Below, in pieces: positions 49,044-56,728 of a stretch of 64,000 nt of DNA. The stretch is from a virus. The notes under the pieces were generated by a model. That model had not been told where the DNA came from, ran no database searches, and saw only the letters and a list, made by a program, of their open reading frames with translations. How positions within the stretch are numbered: the first letter of the stretch is position 1; each line of letters starts with the position of its first letter. The stretch covers positions 96,875 through 160,874 of IMG/VR virus record IMGVR_UViG_3300017605_000342; one strand, given 5' to 3'. A program made the position numbers and the translations under genes.

Positions 49044-49418
49044 ATGTCAGGTAAAGAGTTATTATTTTCCGTCACCGCCAAAGACTGCGAGTTACAAACG
49101 TTTACTTGCGGTAAGAAAGGCGGTGGCGGGAAAGACACTAGCAACAACGGAGTCCGGTTGATACATCATCCCTCTGGGGCACGTGGAGAAGGACGGGACA
49201 CGCGTGACCAGAAGGTTAACAAGCGCAATGCATTTTTGCGCCTGATAAGAACCAAAGAATTTAAGGATTGGCATCGGGCCGAAGTTGTTAAACGGCTGTG
49301 CTATCCTGTTACAGACGTGAACAAAGCTGTGGATACAGCAATGGCTCCACAAAATTTGCGTGTTGAAGTACAAATAGAGCGAGGATGGGTCGATGAAAGT
49401 AAAAACACTGTTGAATAA
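49044..49418 (+). CDS. Release-factor/peptidyl-tRNA hydrolase-like protein with altered GGQ
   Basis: 124 residues from the ATG at 49044 (MSGKELLFSVTAKDCELQTF). The segment GGGGKDTSNNGVRLIHHPSG, then DQKVNKRNAFLRL, matches the catalytic domain of class I release factors and ArfB-like proteins (...GGQ...vRi.H.PtG...Q...NK..A...). At the GGQ position the sequence reads GGGGKD, so the catalytic Gln is absent. It could be an inactive or altered ribosome-binding factor. Links to the tRNA and Ro theme of the locus. Confidence 0.7.
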   Translation: MSGKELLFSVTAKDCELQTFTCGKKGGGGKDTSNNGVRLIHHPSGARGEGRDTRDQKVNKRNAFLRLIRTKEFKDWHRAEVVKRLCYPVTDVNKAVDTAMAPQNLRVEVQIERGWVDESKNTVE

Positions 49419-49698
49419 AGAATCTAAATGGGTAAAGAATGTCTACGAAGAACAAGGCAGATATTGTTTGCTGGGAGCGCTTCAGGAATGTTATGGAGGC
49501 AGTGCGGGGCACCCGCCACTCGGCAATGCAGGCGAAGCTTATAGAGATGCTAAGAAGAAAGTAGAGTCAGCGATCAAGGAATTTGCAACGTTACGTAGAG
49601 TTAGAGTAGCAAAAAAGCCTGATATCGTCAGATTTAACGATAACAAAAATATTACCTTTAAGGATATTCGCAAAGTAATACGAGCAGCAAATGTTTAA
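49393..49698 (+). CDS. Hypothetical protein with small-domain fold
   Basis: 101 residues, MKVKTLLNKESKWVKNVYEE. Contains GRYCLLGALQECYGGSAGHPP and a basic C-terminus with NITFKDIRKVIRAA. This pattern occurs in small phage or plasmid proteins of unknown role. Overlaps both neighbours. Confidence 0.6.
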   Translation: MKVKTLLNKESKWVKNVYEEQGRYCLLGALQECYGGSAGHPPLGNAGEAYRDAKKKVESAIKEFATLRRVRVAKKPDIVRFNDNKNITFKDIRKVIRAANV

Positions 49699-49978
49699 TC
49701 TAAGTTACACACAACCTGCGAGGTTACGGGGCCAGATTCATATGGAGAAACCTATAACCTCGTTAGGTACGCACACAGACATTCACGGTAATCGTTGGGA
49801 TGTCAAGATGGCTCGCTTTGTAGACGGTAAAAACTTTGTCGCTGCTGTACCTACTGATGAATTACACCCATACTATAGCGACACTTCTATGACACAATAT
49901 GACTTTGTAGAACAAGTTTGGGAACCATACGAGGTAATAGTCCATGAAAATCACAAGCAAGTTAGTAAAAGACTTTGA
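49691..49978 (+). CDS. Hypothetical protein
   Basis: 95 residues, MFNLSYTQPARLRGQIHMEK. Beta-rich (LGTHTDIHGNRWDVKMARFVDGKNFVAAV). An internal ATG at 49742 (MEKPIT) is an alternative start. Function unknown. Confidence 0.5.
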   Translation: MFNLSYTQPARLRGQIHMEKPITSLGTHTDIHGNRWDVKMARFVDGKNFVAAVPTDELHPYYSDTSMTQYDFVEQVWEPYEVIVHENHKQVSKRL

Positions 49979-50129
49979 GTTGTCACAGGAACTTTACGGA
50001 ACTAAAGTAGCATTGGGTAACATCTTGTGGGATGTTGCGGCCAGTTTGTACAAAGACTTGGGCGTAACAAGAATACGTACTTCTTACAAGATCCACGAGT
50101 CTAAAGACAGAACACGAAAGTCACTCTAA
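49944..50129 (+). CDS. Small hypothetical protein
   Basis: 61 residues, MKITSKLVKDFELSQELYGT, helical with a basic C-terminus. Starts 35 bases inside the previous gene. Function unknown. Confidence 0.5.
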   Translation: MKITSKLVKDFELSQELYGTKVALGNILWDVAASLYKDLGVTRIRTSYKIHESKDRTRKSL

Positions 50130-50605
50130 TGCAACTTACAAAGGTAATCAGTGGCGGGCAGAACGGGGTAGATCAGGCCGGGTTGCACGCTGCTAGGATC
50201 GTGGGAATTCCCACTGGAGGACATGCTCCACGTGGGTTTAAGACCTTGGACGGGCCTAATCTGGCATTAAGAGATACGTTCGGACTGGAAGAAACGTTAG
50301 AATCCGGCTATCCACCTAGAACAGAGCTTAACGTGATGAACTCCGATGCTACTCTACAAATAGCCAAGGACTTCAGTTCTGCTGGAGAGGCTCTAACGAC
50401 TAGGCTGATCCTGAAGCATATGCGCCACCGCCTGCCACTGCATCCGGCGCTAAATCCAGGTGTAGACCAAGTTGTTGCATGGATCATATCAAAGCAGATT
50501 ACAGTGTTAAATGTAGCCGGCAATTCTTTGAAGACGTGGCCTGAAGCTTTCGAGTGGGCTTATCCCTTTTTAGTAGAGGTCTTTGGTAAACTACATGCTA
50601 GGTGA
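50129..50605 (+). CDS. SLOG/YpsA-like nucleotide-binding protein
   Basis: 158 residues. KVISGGQNGVDQAGLHAARIVGIPTGGHAPRGF is the signature of the cytoplasmic YpsA/'molybdenum carrier' branch of the SLOG superfamily, with GGH and PRGF loops. SLOG proteins bind nucleotides or nucleotide-derived signals. Possibly an anti-signalling factor against host defence (inference). Confidence 0.8.
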   Translation: MQLTKVISGGQNGVDQAGLHAARIVGIPTGGHAPRGFKTLDGPNLALRDTFGLEETLESGYPPRTELNVMNSDATLQIAKDFSSAGEALTTRLILKHMRHRLPLHPALNPGVDQVVAWIISKQITVLNVAGNSLKTWPEAFEWAYPFLVEVFGKLHAR

Positions 50606-50783
50606 CTGCCCTATGTGCTGGGATGGCACATGCTCTTGTGGCTATATGTACAAAGATTGGACTGCCACGTCCCTTGCGAAACTGGTTGCTCGTTTAGATA
50701 GGTTGATAGCACTGAAACAAAACAAAGAGAAAGACATCTTAAATAACGATGACGCTTTAATGAAGGAGTTGGACAACGCATGA
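50595..50783 (+). CDS. Small Cys-rich protein
   Basis: 62 residues from the ATG at 50595 (MLGDCPMCWDGTCSCGYMYK; CxxC...CxCG). A TTG at 50583 would add four residues. Followed by a helix, and coupled to the twin-arginine protein by ATGA overlap. Confidence 0.55.
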   Translation: MLGDCPMCWDGTCSCGYMYKDWTATSLAKLVARLDRLIALKQNKEKDILNNDDALMKELDNA

Positions 50784-51313
50784 ACAGACGTAAATTTATT
50801 ACAGTAAGTGCGGTTGGGGCTATTGGGGTTGCTTTACCTCAGTTTGTACTACCAGAATCAGCCAAACATCTCAAGTATTTACCAGAAAACTTAACAGTCC
50901 TAGTTAATGAGTCTCCAAAGGTTTGTGAACTTTCCAAAAATAGCTGGCCTATAGAGTGGCAAATACTAGGACACACAGTTTGTACAACAAAACTGTTGTA
51001 TGACTCAAAGCGTATTAATGAGGTTTTGCTTACTGAAATCTCCGTAGAAAAACTGGACATCAAACTAACAGGCATTCCTGTTAATCCCAACAAAGTTAGA
51101 CAAGTTGCGTTTGTACTTAACAACAAACTAACCGATGGAAAGCTTCACCTATTAAGCCGAAATGCACTATTAACTAGAATACCTTATACACGATCAAAGG
51201 AAGAAAAGCCCACGGATTTTGTTGAAAATGCAAGTTATATAGCTACTTTTTTTCCGTTTAGATCCAAAGGCTCAAAAAAACTGTCTTACTTTGAAATGAC
51301 GTTTTATTCGTGA
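50780..51313 (+). CDS. Exported protein with twin-arginine leader
   Basis: 177 residues. MNRRKFITVSAVGAIGVAL fits the Tat consensus (RRxFI, then a hydrophobic core), with a later polar stretch PESAKHL. The mature part is a beta-rich domain ending LSYFEMTFYS. Phage genes with Tat leaders are rare. Folded export before lysis could alter the envelope, for example in superinfection exclusion (inference). Confidence 0.7.
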   Translation: MNRRKFITVSAVGAIGVALPQFVLPESAKHLKYLPENLTVLVNESPKVCELSKNSWPIEWQILGHTVCTTKLLYDSKRINEVLLTEISVEKLDIKLTGIPVNPNKVRQVAFVLNNKLTDGKLHLLSRNALLTRIPYTRSKEEKPTDFVENASYIATFFPFRSKGSKKLSYFEMTFYS

Positions 51314-51316
51314 ACG

Positions 51317-51568
51317 ATGAAACTGCTTGACATTGTGAAGGATAATCAGGTACACTTTAGGTATTTCAGGGACGGGCTGTTTTACTACGAATCGGACAAC
51401 GGCTTCTTGTTTCCGGTGCCCTTGACCGATATCGGGACTGCTACTCTGAAAGACACCGATAAAGCTATATTGTTTATGCGTTGGATAAGACCGCACTTTG
51501 AAATGTTATGTAAAGAACAACGTAAAGCAATTGAAGAAATAAACCAACTGCTTAATGCGAAATTCTAG
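51317..51568 (+). CDS. Small hypothetical protein
   Basis: 83 residues, MKLLDIVKDNQVHFRYFRDG, with LFYYESDNGFLFPVPLTDIGTA, a beta-sheet layout common in small early phage proteins. The gap 51569-51666 holds only a short GTCAG/CTGAC hairpin. Confidence 0.6.
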   Translation: MKLLDIVKDNQVHFRYFRDGLFYYESDNGFLFPVPLTDIGTATLKDTDKAILFMRWIRPHFEMLCKEQRKAIEEINQLLNAKF

Positions 51569-51666
51569 ACATAGTAGCAGAAAAGCTGAGTCAGGGAACT
51601 GCCTAACAATCGTGACTGACATAAGACGGCGCTAAACCGAAACTTGAGGGAGAGGCAGAGTTGGTT

Positions 51667-51990
51667 ATGTCTAAACACTGTTTAGTGTGTCAACAGAGAA
51701 AAAACGCAGAGGAACTGTTGTATGAGGCAGAACAAGAAGTAACACGCCTCCAAAATGCAATCCGTCAACACCGCGACGAGCGTGGTGATGATCGCTGTTG
51801 GCAAGATGACGAAACGCTGTATGGTGTCTTACCGGAAGGGTACACACCACCAGAACGTGATACTGCTGTAGAACTAGAGAACTGTAAAAAGTATATAGCT
51901 TGTAGGGGAAATCCTCATACAGAATATATTTCTCCACAAAGAGAGATAGTGTTATTAAGAGAGCAATTGAAAAAAGCACTAGAAGGATAA
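51667..51990 (+). CDS. Coiled-coil protein with Cys pair
   Basis: 107 residues from the ATG at 51667 (MSKHCLVCQQRKNAEELLYE). CxxC near the N-terminus, coiled-coil centre and a C-terminal helix EIVLLREQLKKALEG. A TTG at 51661 is an alternative start. Confidence 0.6.
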   Translation: MSKHCLVCQQRKNAEELLYEAEQEVTRLQNAIRQHRDERGDDRCWQDDETLYGVLPEGYTPPERDTAVELENCKKYIACRGNPHTEYISPQREIVLLREQLKKALEG

Positions 51991-51992
51991 TC

Positions 51993-52445
51993 ATGCAATG
52001 TGATTGTGTTGTGATAAAGCAGTTTATACGATACTGCGATCTACACGAACAAGAGTATGAACGTAGAATACACGAACTTGTAGAAGAAATTAAAAAAGAC
52101 AAGGTAGAACCTTTATGGAATCCGATACCTACTCTGATAGAGCGAGTATATGACAGATACCAACCTGTAAATTGTCATGCTTCTATGGTTGTTTCTAACT
52201 CTATGTACTATGACAACCCGCAATACCAGCAAAAATGTCTAGAACACTCTGTAGAAATGTTACTAGATAAGCTGTTCAAAGAAGCTAAGCAGTTCGTACA
52301 ACTGAACGTGAAGGACAGTTTGTACGGTAAAGAAATGAGTGCAGAACTCGGAGTTTTCAAGAGGGAAATCAAATGGGACTCTTCGACTGGTTTAATCGGA
52401 AAAGACGGGGATCTCACCAACCTTACAGGAGAAAGTAACCGATGA
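51993..52445 (+). CDS. Hypothetical protein
   Basis: 150 residues, MQCDCVVIKQFIRYCDLHEQ. Helical and acidic; EYERRIHELVEEIKKDK suggests coiled coil. Overlaps the next start by four bases. Function unknown. Confidence 0.6.
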   Translation: MQCDCVVIKQFIRYCDLHEQEYERRIHELVEEIKKDKVEPLWNPIPTLIERVYDRYQPVNCHASMVVSNSMYYDNPQYQQKCLEHSVEMLLDKLFKEAKQFVQLNVKDSLYGKEMSAELGVFKREIKWDSSTGLIGKDGDLTNLTGESNR

Positions 52446-52774
52446 TAGGCGCAATACTATTTTTAGCTACAACGATCACCCTTCAGTGGGGAACTCCTTG
52501 TGGCGGCGATCTTGCACAGGGCAGCCCTGTGCCCGCAAGTCAACCAAAAGCACAAGTACAATTACACATTGTCAAAAATACTAACGGTTCATGCCAAACT
52601 ACAGTAGATGTAGGACCTGGTTCTTATGTATTTGCTATCTGGTTTGGGCAAAATCCTACTACCGGAGTTTTGCAGGAGTCTAACAGAGTTGGGGCAATTG
52701 TGTACTCTACAGGAGTTGTTGTTCCCGATCATGGGCCACTACCATCACCACCAACTGGACTCAGAATACAGTAA
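52442..52774 (+). CDS. Secreted beta-sandwich protein
   Basis: 110 residues. The N-terminal hydrophobic stretch MIGAILFLATTITLQWG is a possible signal peptide, followed by a Pro/Ser linker and an Ig/Fn3-like body (TTVDVGPGSYVFAIWFGQNP). Two Cys could form a disulfide. Possibly periplasmic. Confidence 0.55.
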   Translation: MIGAILFLATTITLQWGTPCGGDLAQGSPVPASQPKAQVQLHIVKNTNGSCQTTVDVGPGSYVFAIWFGQNPTTGVLQESNRVGAIVYSTGVVVPDHGPLPSPPTGLRIQ

Positions 52775-53161
52775 ATGACCCACGAAGAACGAGAAGTGTT
52801 AAAGAAGCTAATTCGAGATTTTGAACAGTCTATGGCTCGATGTAGGTATTGCTGTACATTCGAGGCCGAAAGAGTAGATGATCCTGACAGATTGTGTCCC
52901 AAATGCTGGAAAATATTCCAGAAAGCCTACGATTACGAAGAAGAACACGCTAAATTTAGGCTTAATGACACTGAAATTGCTATGGGATTTCAGCAGGCTA
53001 TGGGACGTGGGCTTGAAGAAGACGAGTTACTACGGCTCAAGTCCTATATGCTAGACTTTGAATGTGAAGATGCAGACAATATGGTGGATGTGATAAAAAA
53101 GATTGTTGTATCTTTAAGAATGCGCAACCCACAACTTGAGGCAATGTTTACCGATGATTGA
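52775..53161 (+). CDS. Zinc-ribbon protein
   Basis: 128 residues. CRYCCTFEAERVDDPDRLCPKC forms a CxxC...CxxC site, followed by helices. Its stop overlaps the next ATG. Function unknown. Confidence 0.6.
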   Translation: MTHEEREVLKKLIRDFEQSMARCRYCCTFEAERVDDPDRLCPKCWKIFQKAYDYEEEHAKFRLNDTEIAMGFQQAMGRGLEEDELLRLKSYMLDFECEDADNMVDVIKKIVVSLRMRNPQLEAMFTDD

Positions 53162-53702
53162 TTACAGAGCTAAAGCTATTAACGGTCTAATAGACGAAGC
53201 TGCAACTATGAACCTGGGCATGTATCCAGCACAAGTTATTGGTAGCGAAGGTGCCTATTCTGAGCGTACTGAGTGGATGGAAGGCTGGAATGCCGCTGTT
53301 GCACGTCAAAATGAGTACGTTTTGCAGATATATGCTTGGTTTAAGACCGTTCCTCCAGAGTATTTGACTCAAGTCCAAGATTTGCTGCTAGAAGGTACAA
53401 TAGAACTGAGCATCGGCGACTCTGACGGAGTTCATCTTATCTTTATGTGCAGCGATATCTTTTTCTGGGGCTGTGCCGATTGTGAAGACATTGCTGTAGA
53501 AGAGTTAAAAGATCTTGTCGCATGTTTCTCCGAAAGCCCTAAGTGGGGAGGCGAGCTGTGGGTTGCCCGTAAGCGCAAGGAACGCCCACAAGGGGCGGTG
53601 CTCAAAATGATGTCAGCGGAAGAACGGAGACTATTCGATGTTTGTGGCCCTGTAAAGCCGGTGGGTTTAGGCAATCCAGTGGCACACCCGGATGACAAAT
53701 GA
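53154..53702 (+). CDS. Hypothetical protein
   Basis: 182 residues from the ATG at 53154 (MIDYRAKAINGLIDEAATMN). A helical N-terminal part with WNAAVARQNEYVLQIYAWF, a central acidic beta region (FMCSDIFFWGCADCEDI) and a C-terminal half with KWGGELWVARKRKERPQGA. No family recognised. Confidence 0.6.
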   Translation: MIDYRAKAINGLIDEAATMNLGMYPAQVIGSEGAYSERTEWMEGWNAAVARQNEYVLQIYAWFKTVPPEYLTQVQDLLLEGTIELSIGDSDGVHLIFMCSDIFFWGCADCEDIAVEELKDLVACFSESPKWGGELWVARKRKERPQGAVLKMMSAEERRLFDVCGPVKPVGLGNPVAHPDDK

Positions 53703-53887
53703 TAGCTGGCGCTAAACAGTCAATGTTTTGTCGCCGTACATGGTACGCGACAGTCGATGATAAAGCAAAGTGCGACCATCTGCACAGAACATCGGCTGCG
53801 GCGATTAAGTGTGCCCAACGATGGATTGCCTTCCAACACAAAGTTGAGCAACTACGTATACAGCGTGATATGTTAAGGAGTATGTAA
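53699..53887 (+). CDS. Small basic Cys/His protein
   Basis: 62 residues, MIAGAKQSMFCRRTWYATVD. Positions CRRTW ... KCDHLHRT could bind zinc. The next start overlaps the stop (TAATG). Confidence 0.55.
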   Translation: MIAGAKQSMFCRRTWYATVDDKAKCDHLHRTSAAAIKCAQRWIAFQHKVEQLRIQRDMLRSM

Positions 53888-54066
53888 TGCTATCACCCAT
53901 AATGCAGACAGCACTGAATGAAATAAACAAGCAATTAAATAGACCATCCTATCTAGAACTAGAAGAAATTGGGGCGATACAAGCATTGGCAACAGTAGCG
54001 GTAGCCGAAGCAATAAACAACCTTGTCGAAGAACTTAGAAAGCAGAGGGCGTCAATCCAATGGTAA
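53887..54066 (+). CDS. Small helical protein
   Basis: 59 residues, MLSPIMQTALNEINKQLNRP, amphipathic helices with AIQALATVAVAEAINNLVEEL. Overlaps the next start by seven bases. Confidence 0.6.
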   Translation: MLSPIMQTALNEINKQLNRPSYLELEEIGAIQALATVAVAEAINNLVEELRKQRASIQW

Positions 54067-54269
54067 TCACAGAACAAGATGTAGGTCGATATGTTTGGCA
54101 CTACAATCCAGACACTAACGAAGGTGCATTGGGCCGAATTAAGTCAGTGACTATAAATGAAGTTTTTGTCGTGTTCGGATCATTGGCGGATTTGAAAGAC
54201 TTTGCGAACCGGCCAGCCGGTAGCACACCCACAGAGAGGCTAACGTGGAGCAACAAGGCAAAAGATTAG
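54060..54269 (+). CDS. Small beta-rich protein
   Basis: 69 residues, MVITEQDVGRYVWHYNPDTN. An SH3-like barrel pattern (GALGRIKSVTINEVFVVFG). Function unknown. Confidence 0.55.
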   Translation: MVITEQDVGRYVWHYNPDTNEGALGRIKSVTINEVFVVFGSLADLKDFANRPAGSTPTERLTWSNKAKD

Positions 54270-54370
54270 GCGAAGATGGTTCCAATGTCGGCATGTGGGT
54301 TTGCATTATTTTTGAATTTCTCACACTACTTGTATTAATTTGGGCGGCACTTAATGGAATATGTATTTAA
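54245..54370 (+). CDS. Very small single-span membrane protein
   Basis: 41 residues, GTG start at 54245 (MEQQGKRLGEDGSNVGMWVC). One hydrophobic helix (VCIIFEFLTLLVLIWAAL). Overlaps both neighbours. Function unknown. Confidence 0.5.
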   Translation: MEQQGKRLGEDGSNVGMWVCIIFEFLTLLVLIWAALNGICI

Positions 54371-54551
54371 ACAATTGTCTATCAGTGACGAATTTGTAGA
54401 TAACCCGCAAATACTGGTCATCGAAGATATCACAGATCCTACTACTAAGTATGTAGACTTGAATGAATTTTGTTTGGGCAACGTACTTAAGCTTGTTACG
54501 ATTGTACAAAATAAAAGAACTACGTTAGGTATATTTGAGAGGGTGTTATGA
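54354..54551 (+). CDS. Small hypothetical protein
   Basis: 65 residues, MEYVFKQLSISDEFVDNPQI, alternating beta-strands (LVIEDITDPTTKYVDLNEF). Coupled to the capsid-like Tat protein by ATGA. Confidence 0.55.
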   Translation: MEYVFKQLSISDEFVDNPQILVIEDITDPTTKYVDLNEFCLGNVLKLVTIVQNKRTTLGIFERVL

Positions 54552-55048
54552 ACAGACGACAATTTTTAGTAACACCTATCGTGCTGATTCCATTTGCTAC
54601 TGTTGCTACTGAAGCAGCGTTAGACGCTTTACCACAAAACGAATTCATAGACATGCCCGGTGGCCGTGAGCTATTTAACGAAATCGTGGGAAAGCTACGT
54701 GCAAGAATGCTAAATGTGGATGATTTTGTCCCGCTGGGCAGCCCCGGCGTGGTGTTTAAGGCACCTCACGATGAGTTGGCACAGGTTTATCGTGGTGGCG
54801 CGGCATACGAGATCAAAGACTTGGCAGTTTTTGAAGAAGAGAACTTTGACGTTATGGGCTGGTTAAACGCTACCGCAAGTTTCAGATCCATAGTCGCGGA
54901 TAGGGCAGTTGACTACGTTGAGCGCAAAGCTAACTCTCTAGAAAAAGTCAACGTGTGTATGTGGCCTGGTTCTGTGTCTGTTGACCAAGACTATGACATT
55001 ATCCAGCATTCCCGTGTTCTAGTAGTATCTGTGATCTTTGCACTATGA
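54548..55048 (+). CDS. Capsid-derived small protein with twin-arginine leader
   Basis: 166 residues. MNRRQFLVTPIVLIPFATVA is a Tat-type leader (RRQFL). The mature part contains FVPLGSPGVVFKAP, VYRGGAAYEIKDLAVF, RAVDYVERK and a final VLVVSV. These match, in order, segments of the major capsid protein (FPLGSPGTIFKIP, VVRGGGSWEVADTASL, RAAEYIDAK, ILVVRV), with the E-loop tip and P-domain deleted. It may be a duplicated, shrunken capsid protein, repurposed and exported. The match is by eye. Confidence 0.55.
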   Translation: MNRRQFLVTPIVLIPFATVATEAALDALPQNEFIDMPGGRELFNEIVGKLRARMLNVDDFVPLGSPGVVFKAPHDELAQVYRGGAAYEIKDLAVFEEENFDVMGWLNATASFRSIVADRAVDYVERKANSLEKVNVCMWPGSVSVDQDYDIIQHSRVLVVSVIFAL

Positions 55049-55548
55049 GTCATCATCTTGCCTCACCAATCCTTAAAACAGGGGAAATTATTCGTATAGT
55101 GGTAATACACCCATCGGATGAACGCTGGCATGATCCTATTTATGCCATGTTAGTCCACAAACCTGAGAAATATCTCACACATATCTCCGCAACGTTTGTA
55201 AATGTGGCCCATAATGTGGTAAGATACTACGTGGCGTTGAGTGACATGGATCAAATCTATGGCATTGCAATGACAGCAGAGACACAAGACGGGCGCGGGC
55301 ATGTAGCTCATGTGTTTGTGCGAGAAGAGCATCGAGGCAAGGGTGTAGCGCGAGCGATCATGCGCACACTTATGGACGCTTTCAAACAGAGTGGTGGAAC
55401 GGTGCTATTTCTGGGGACCGAGTATAACTCTCCTGCGTATCGCTTGTACTTGGACCTTGGTTTCAGGGATTACCACGGCCTACCGGATGGCCGGATGATA
55501 TGGGTGCCTGACTACCAATTTCTTACAGAAGACGAGGCACTACGATGA
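55045..55548 (+). CDS. GNAT N-acetyltransferase
   Basis: 167 residues. VAHVFVREEHRGKGVARAIMRTLMDAF is the acetyl-CoA pyrophosphate loop (RGxGxA), with LGTEYNSPAYRLYLDLGFRDY as motif B. Acetylates an unknown amine, possibly a host protein or tRNA-linked substrate. Confidence 0.85.
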   Translation: MSHHLASPILKTGEIIRIVVIHPSDERWHDPIYAMLVHKPEKYLTHISATFVNVAHNVVRYYVALSDMDQIYGIAMTAETQDGRGHVAHVFVREEHRGKGVARAIMRTLMDAFKQSGGTVLFLGTEYNSPAYRLYLDLGFRDYHGLPDGRMIWVPDYQFLTEDEALR

Positions 55549-55694
55549 ATGTGTCATTTACATGCAGAGGCCACTGCCGGCCCACAGAGTTTTACTTTAA
55601 AACCATACCAGATTTTTGTGAGTATGTGGTAAATAACACTGTAAAATGTAAATACTGTAAGCACATAATTCGTGAAAAAGATCTATGGGTATAG
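55545..55694 (+). CDS. Small Cys-rich protein
   Basis: 49 residues, MNVSFTCRGHCRPTEFYFKT, ending KCKYCKHIIREKDLWV (CxxC). Overlaps the GNAT stop (ATGA). Probable zinc site. Confidence 0.6.
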   Translation: MNVSFTCRGHCRPTEFYFKTIPDFCEYVVNNTVKCKYCKHIIREKDLWV

Positions 55695-55822
55695 CTAGCT
55701 TCTTAACAGAGCATGATACTTTGTGTGACGAGTGTGGGACGATTATAGAACCGGGTTTAATAGCGTACTACGATACAGAAGAACCGAAACATTATTGTCC
55801 AGACTGTGTGGAGGGTGATTGA
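55685..55822 (+). CDS. Zinc-ribbon protein
   Basis: 45 residues, MGIASFLTEHDTLCDECGTI, and HYCPDCVEGD give two CxxC pairs. Overlaps both neighbours; one of three consecutive tiny zinc proteins (55545, 55685, 55822). Confidence 0.6.
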   Translation: MGIASFLTEHDTLCDECGTIIEPGLIAYYDTEEPKHYCPDCVEGD

Positions 55823-55983
55823 TGAAATCTCGCTATCAAAAGTTACAGCTAGACTATGATATGGTTTGTCCTGATTGTGGCCATTTACTTTTAGATGGCG
55901 ACTACGTTATCTACGACCGAGAAAAAGACGTTGAAGTCTGTTTGGAGTGCCATGACAGCAATTTGGGTAGTTCAAAACTGTAA
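55822..55983 (+). CDS. Zinc-ribbon protein
   Basis: 53 residues, MKSRYQKLQLDYDMVCPDCG, then VEVCLECHDSN; two CxxC pairs. Overlaps the ATP-grasp start by 32 bases. Confidence 0.6.
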   Translation: MKSRYQKLQLDYDMVCPDCGHLLLDGDYVIYDREKDVEVCLECHDSNLGSSKL

Positions 55984-56719
55984 AGACCGTCAGTTTGGTA
56001 AGATAATTTCGGCGTTAGACGCTACAAAGTCGCCGTATATCGTGGCAAACACCAAATACGAGGGCGGGTTAACTGTGCCTGACAGAGCATTGGGCACCAA
56101 GTTCATCCCTTACGGTTCGACTACTCTGATTAAGCTGGCCGATGCTTTGAGTTGGGACTACCTGTTCTACAATGACAATTTTAATGTGACTACGTACAAC
56201 GCACGGCATCAGTACATGCTCAACCCGGACTCTATGGTTGTGTCGTTAGAAGCGGCAAAGCAATTAGCCGACTTTCGTGATAAATGGTTTGTTCGTCCGA
56301 ATGATGACACCAAAGAATTTGCGGGGCATGTTTGTAGCAATACGGAACTTAAGCAGTGGATATCACAGTTGGAAGATATTTTTGAGTACACTGATATTAG
56401 ACAACTGGCACTATCTTCTGTAAAAGAAATACAAATGGAGTGGAGACATTTTATAGTTGGTGAGAATATCATTACTAGTAGTATTTACCGCTGTAATGGG
56501 GAGTCTTTACAAGAAGCTGAGAAAGACGAGGCTGTTCTACGCGAAGCACAGTTACTGGCAAAACACTGGATGCCACATCCTTGTTGTGTCATGGACGTAG
56601 CGTTGTGCGGCGACCGCCCATATGTGATCGAGTTCAACACACTCAATGCTTCGGGGTTTTATGACCACGATGTAGAAGCGCTTGTAACAGCAGTGAATGA
56701 AGTAGCATCTAGGTACTAG
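55952..56719 (+). CDS. ATP-grasp protein
   Basis: 255 residues from the ATG at 55952 (MTAIWVVQNCKDRQFGKIIS). The ATP-grasp core includes KWFVRPNDDTKEFAGHV (ATP-binding lysine loop), the MEWRHFIVGENIITSSIYR strand, and CVMDVALCGDRPYVIEFNTLNASGFYDHD (metal ligands D, E, N). This is the phage/bacterial DUF4343-like subgroup. Probably ligates an unknown carboxylate and amine. Confidence 0.82.
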   Translation: MTAIWVVQNCKDRQFGKIISALDATKSPYIVANTKYEGGLTVPDRALGTKFIPYGSTTLIKLADALSWDYLFYNDNFNVTTYNARHQYMLNPDSMVVSLEAAKQLADFRDKWFVRPNDDTKEFAGHVCSNTELKQWISQLEDIFEYTDIRQLALSSVKEIQMEWRHFIVGENIITSSIYRCNGESLQEAEKDEAVLREAQLLAKHWMPHPCCVMDVALCGDRPYVIEFNTLNASGFYDHDVEALVTAVNEVASRY

Positions 56720-56728
56720 GAGATACTG

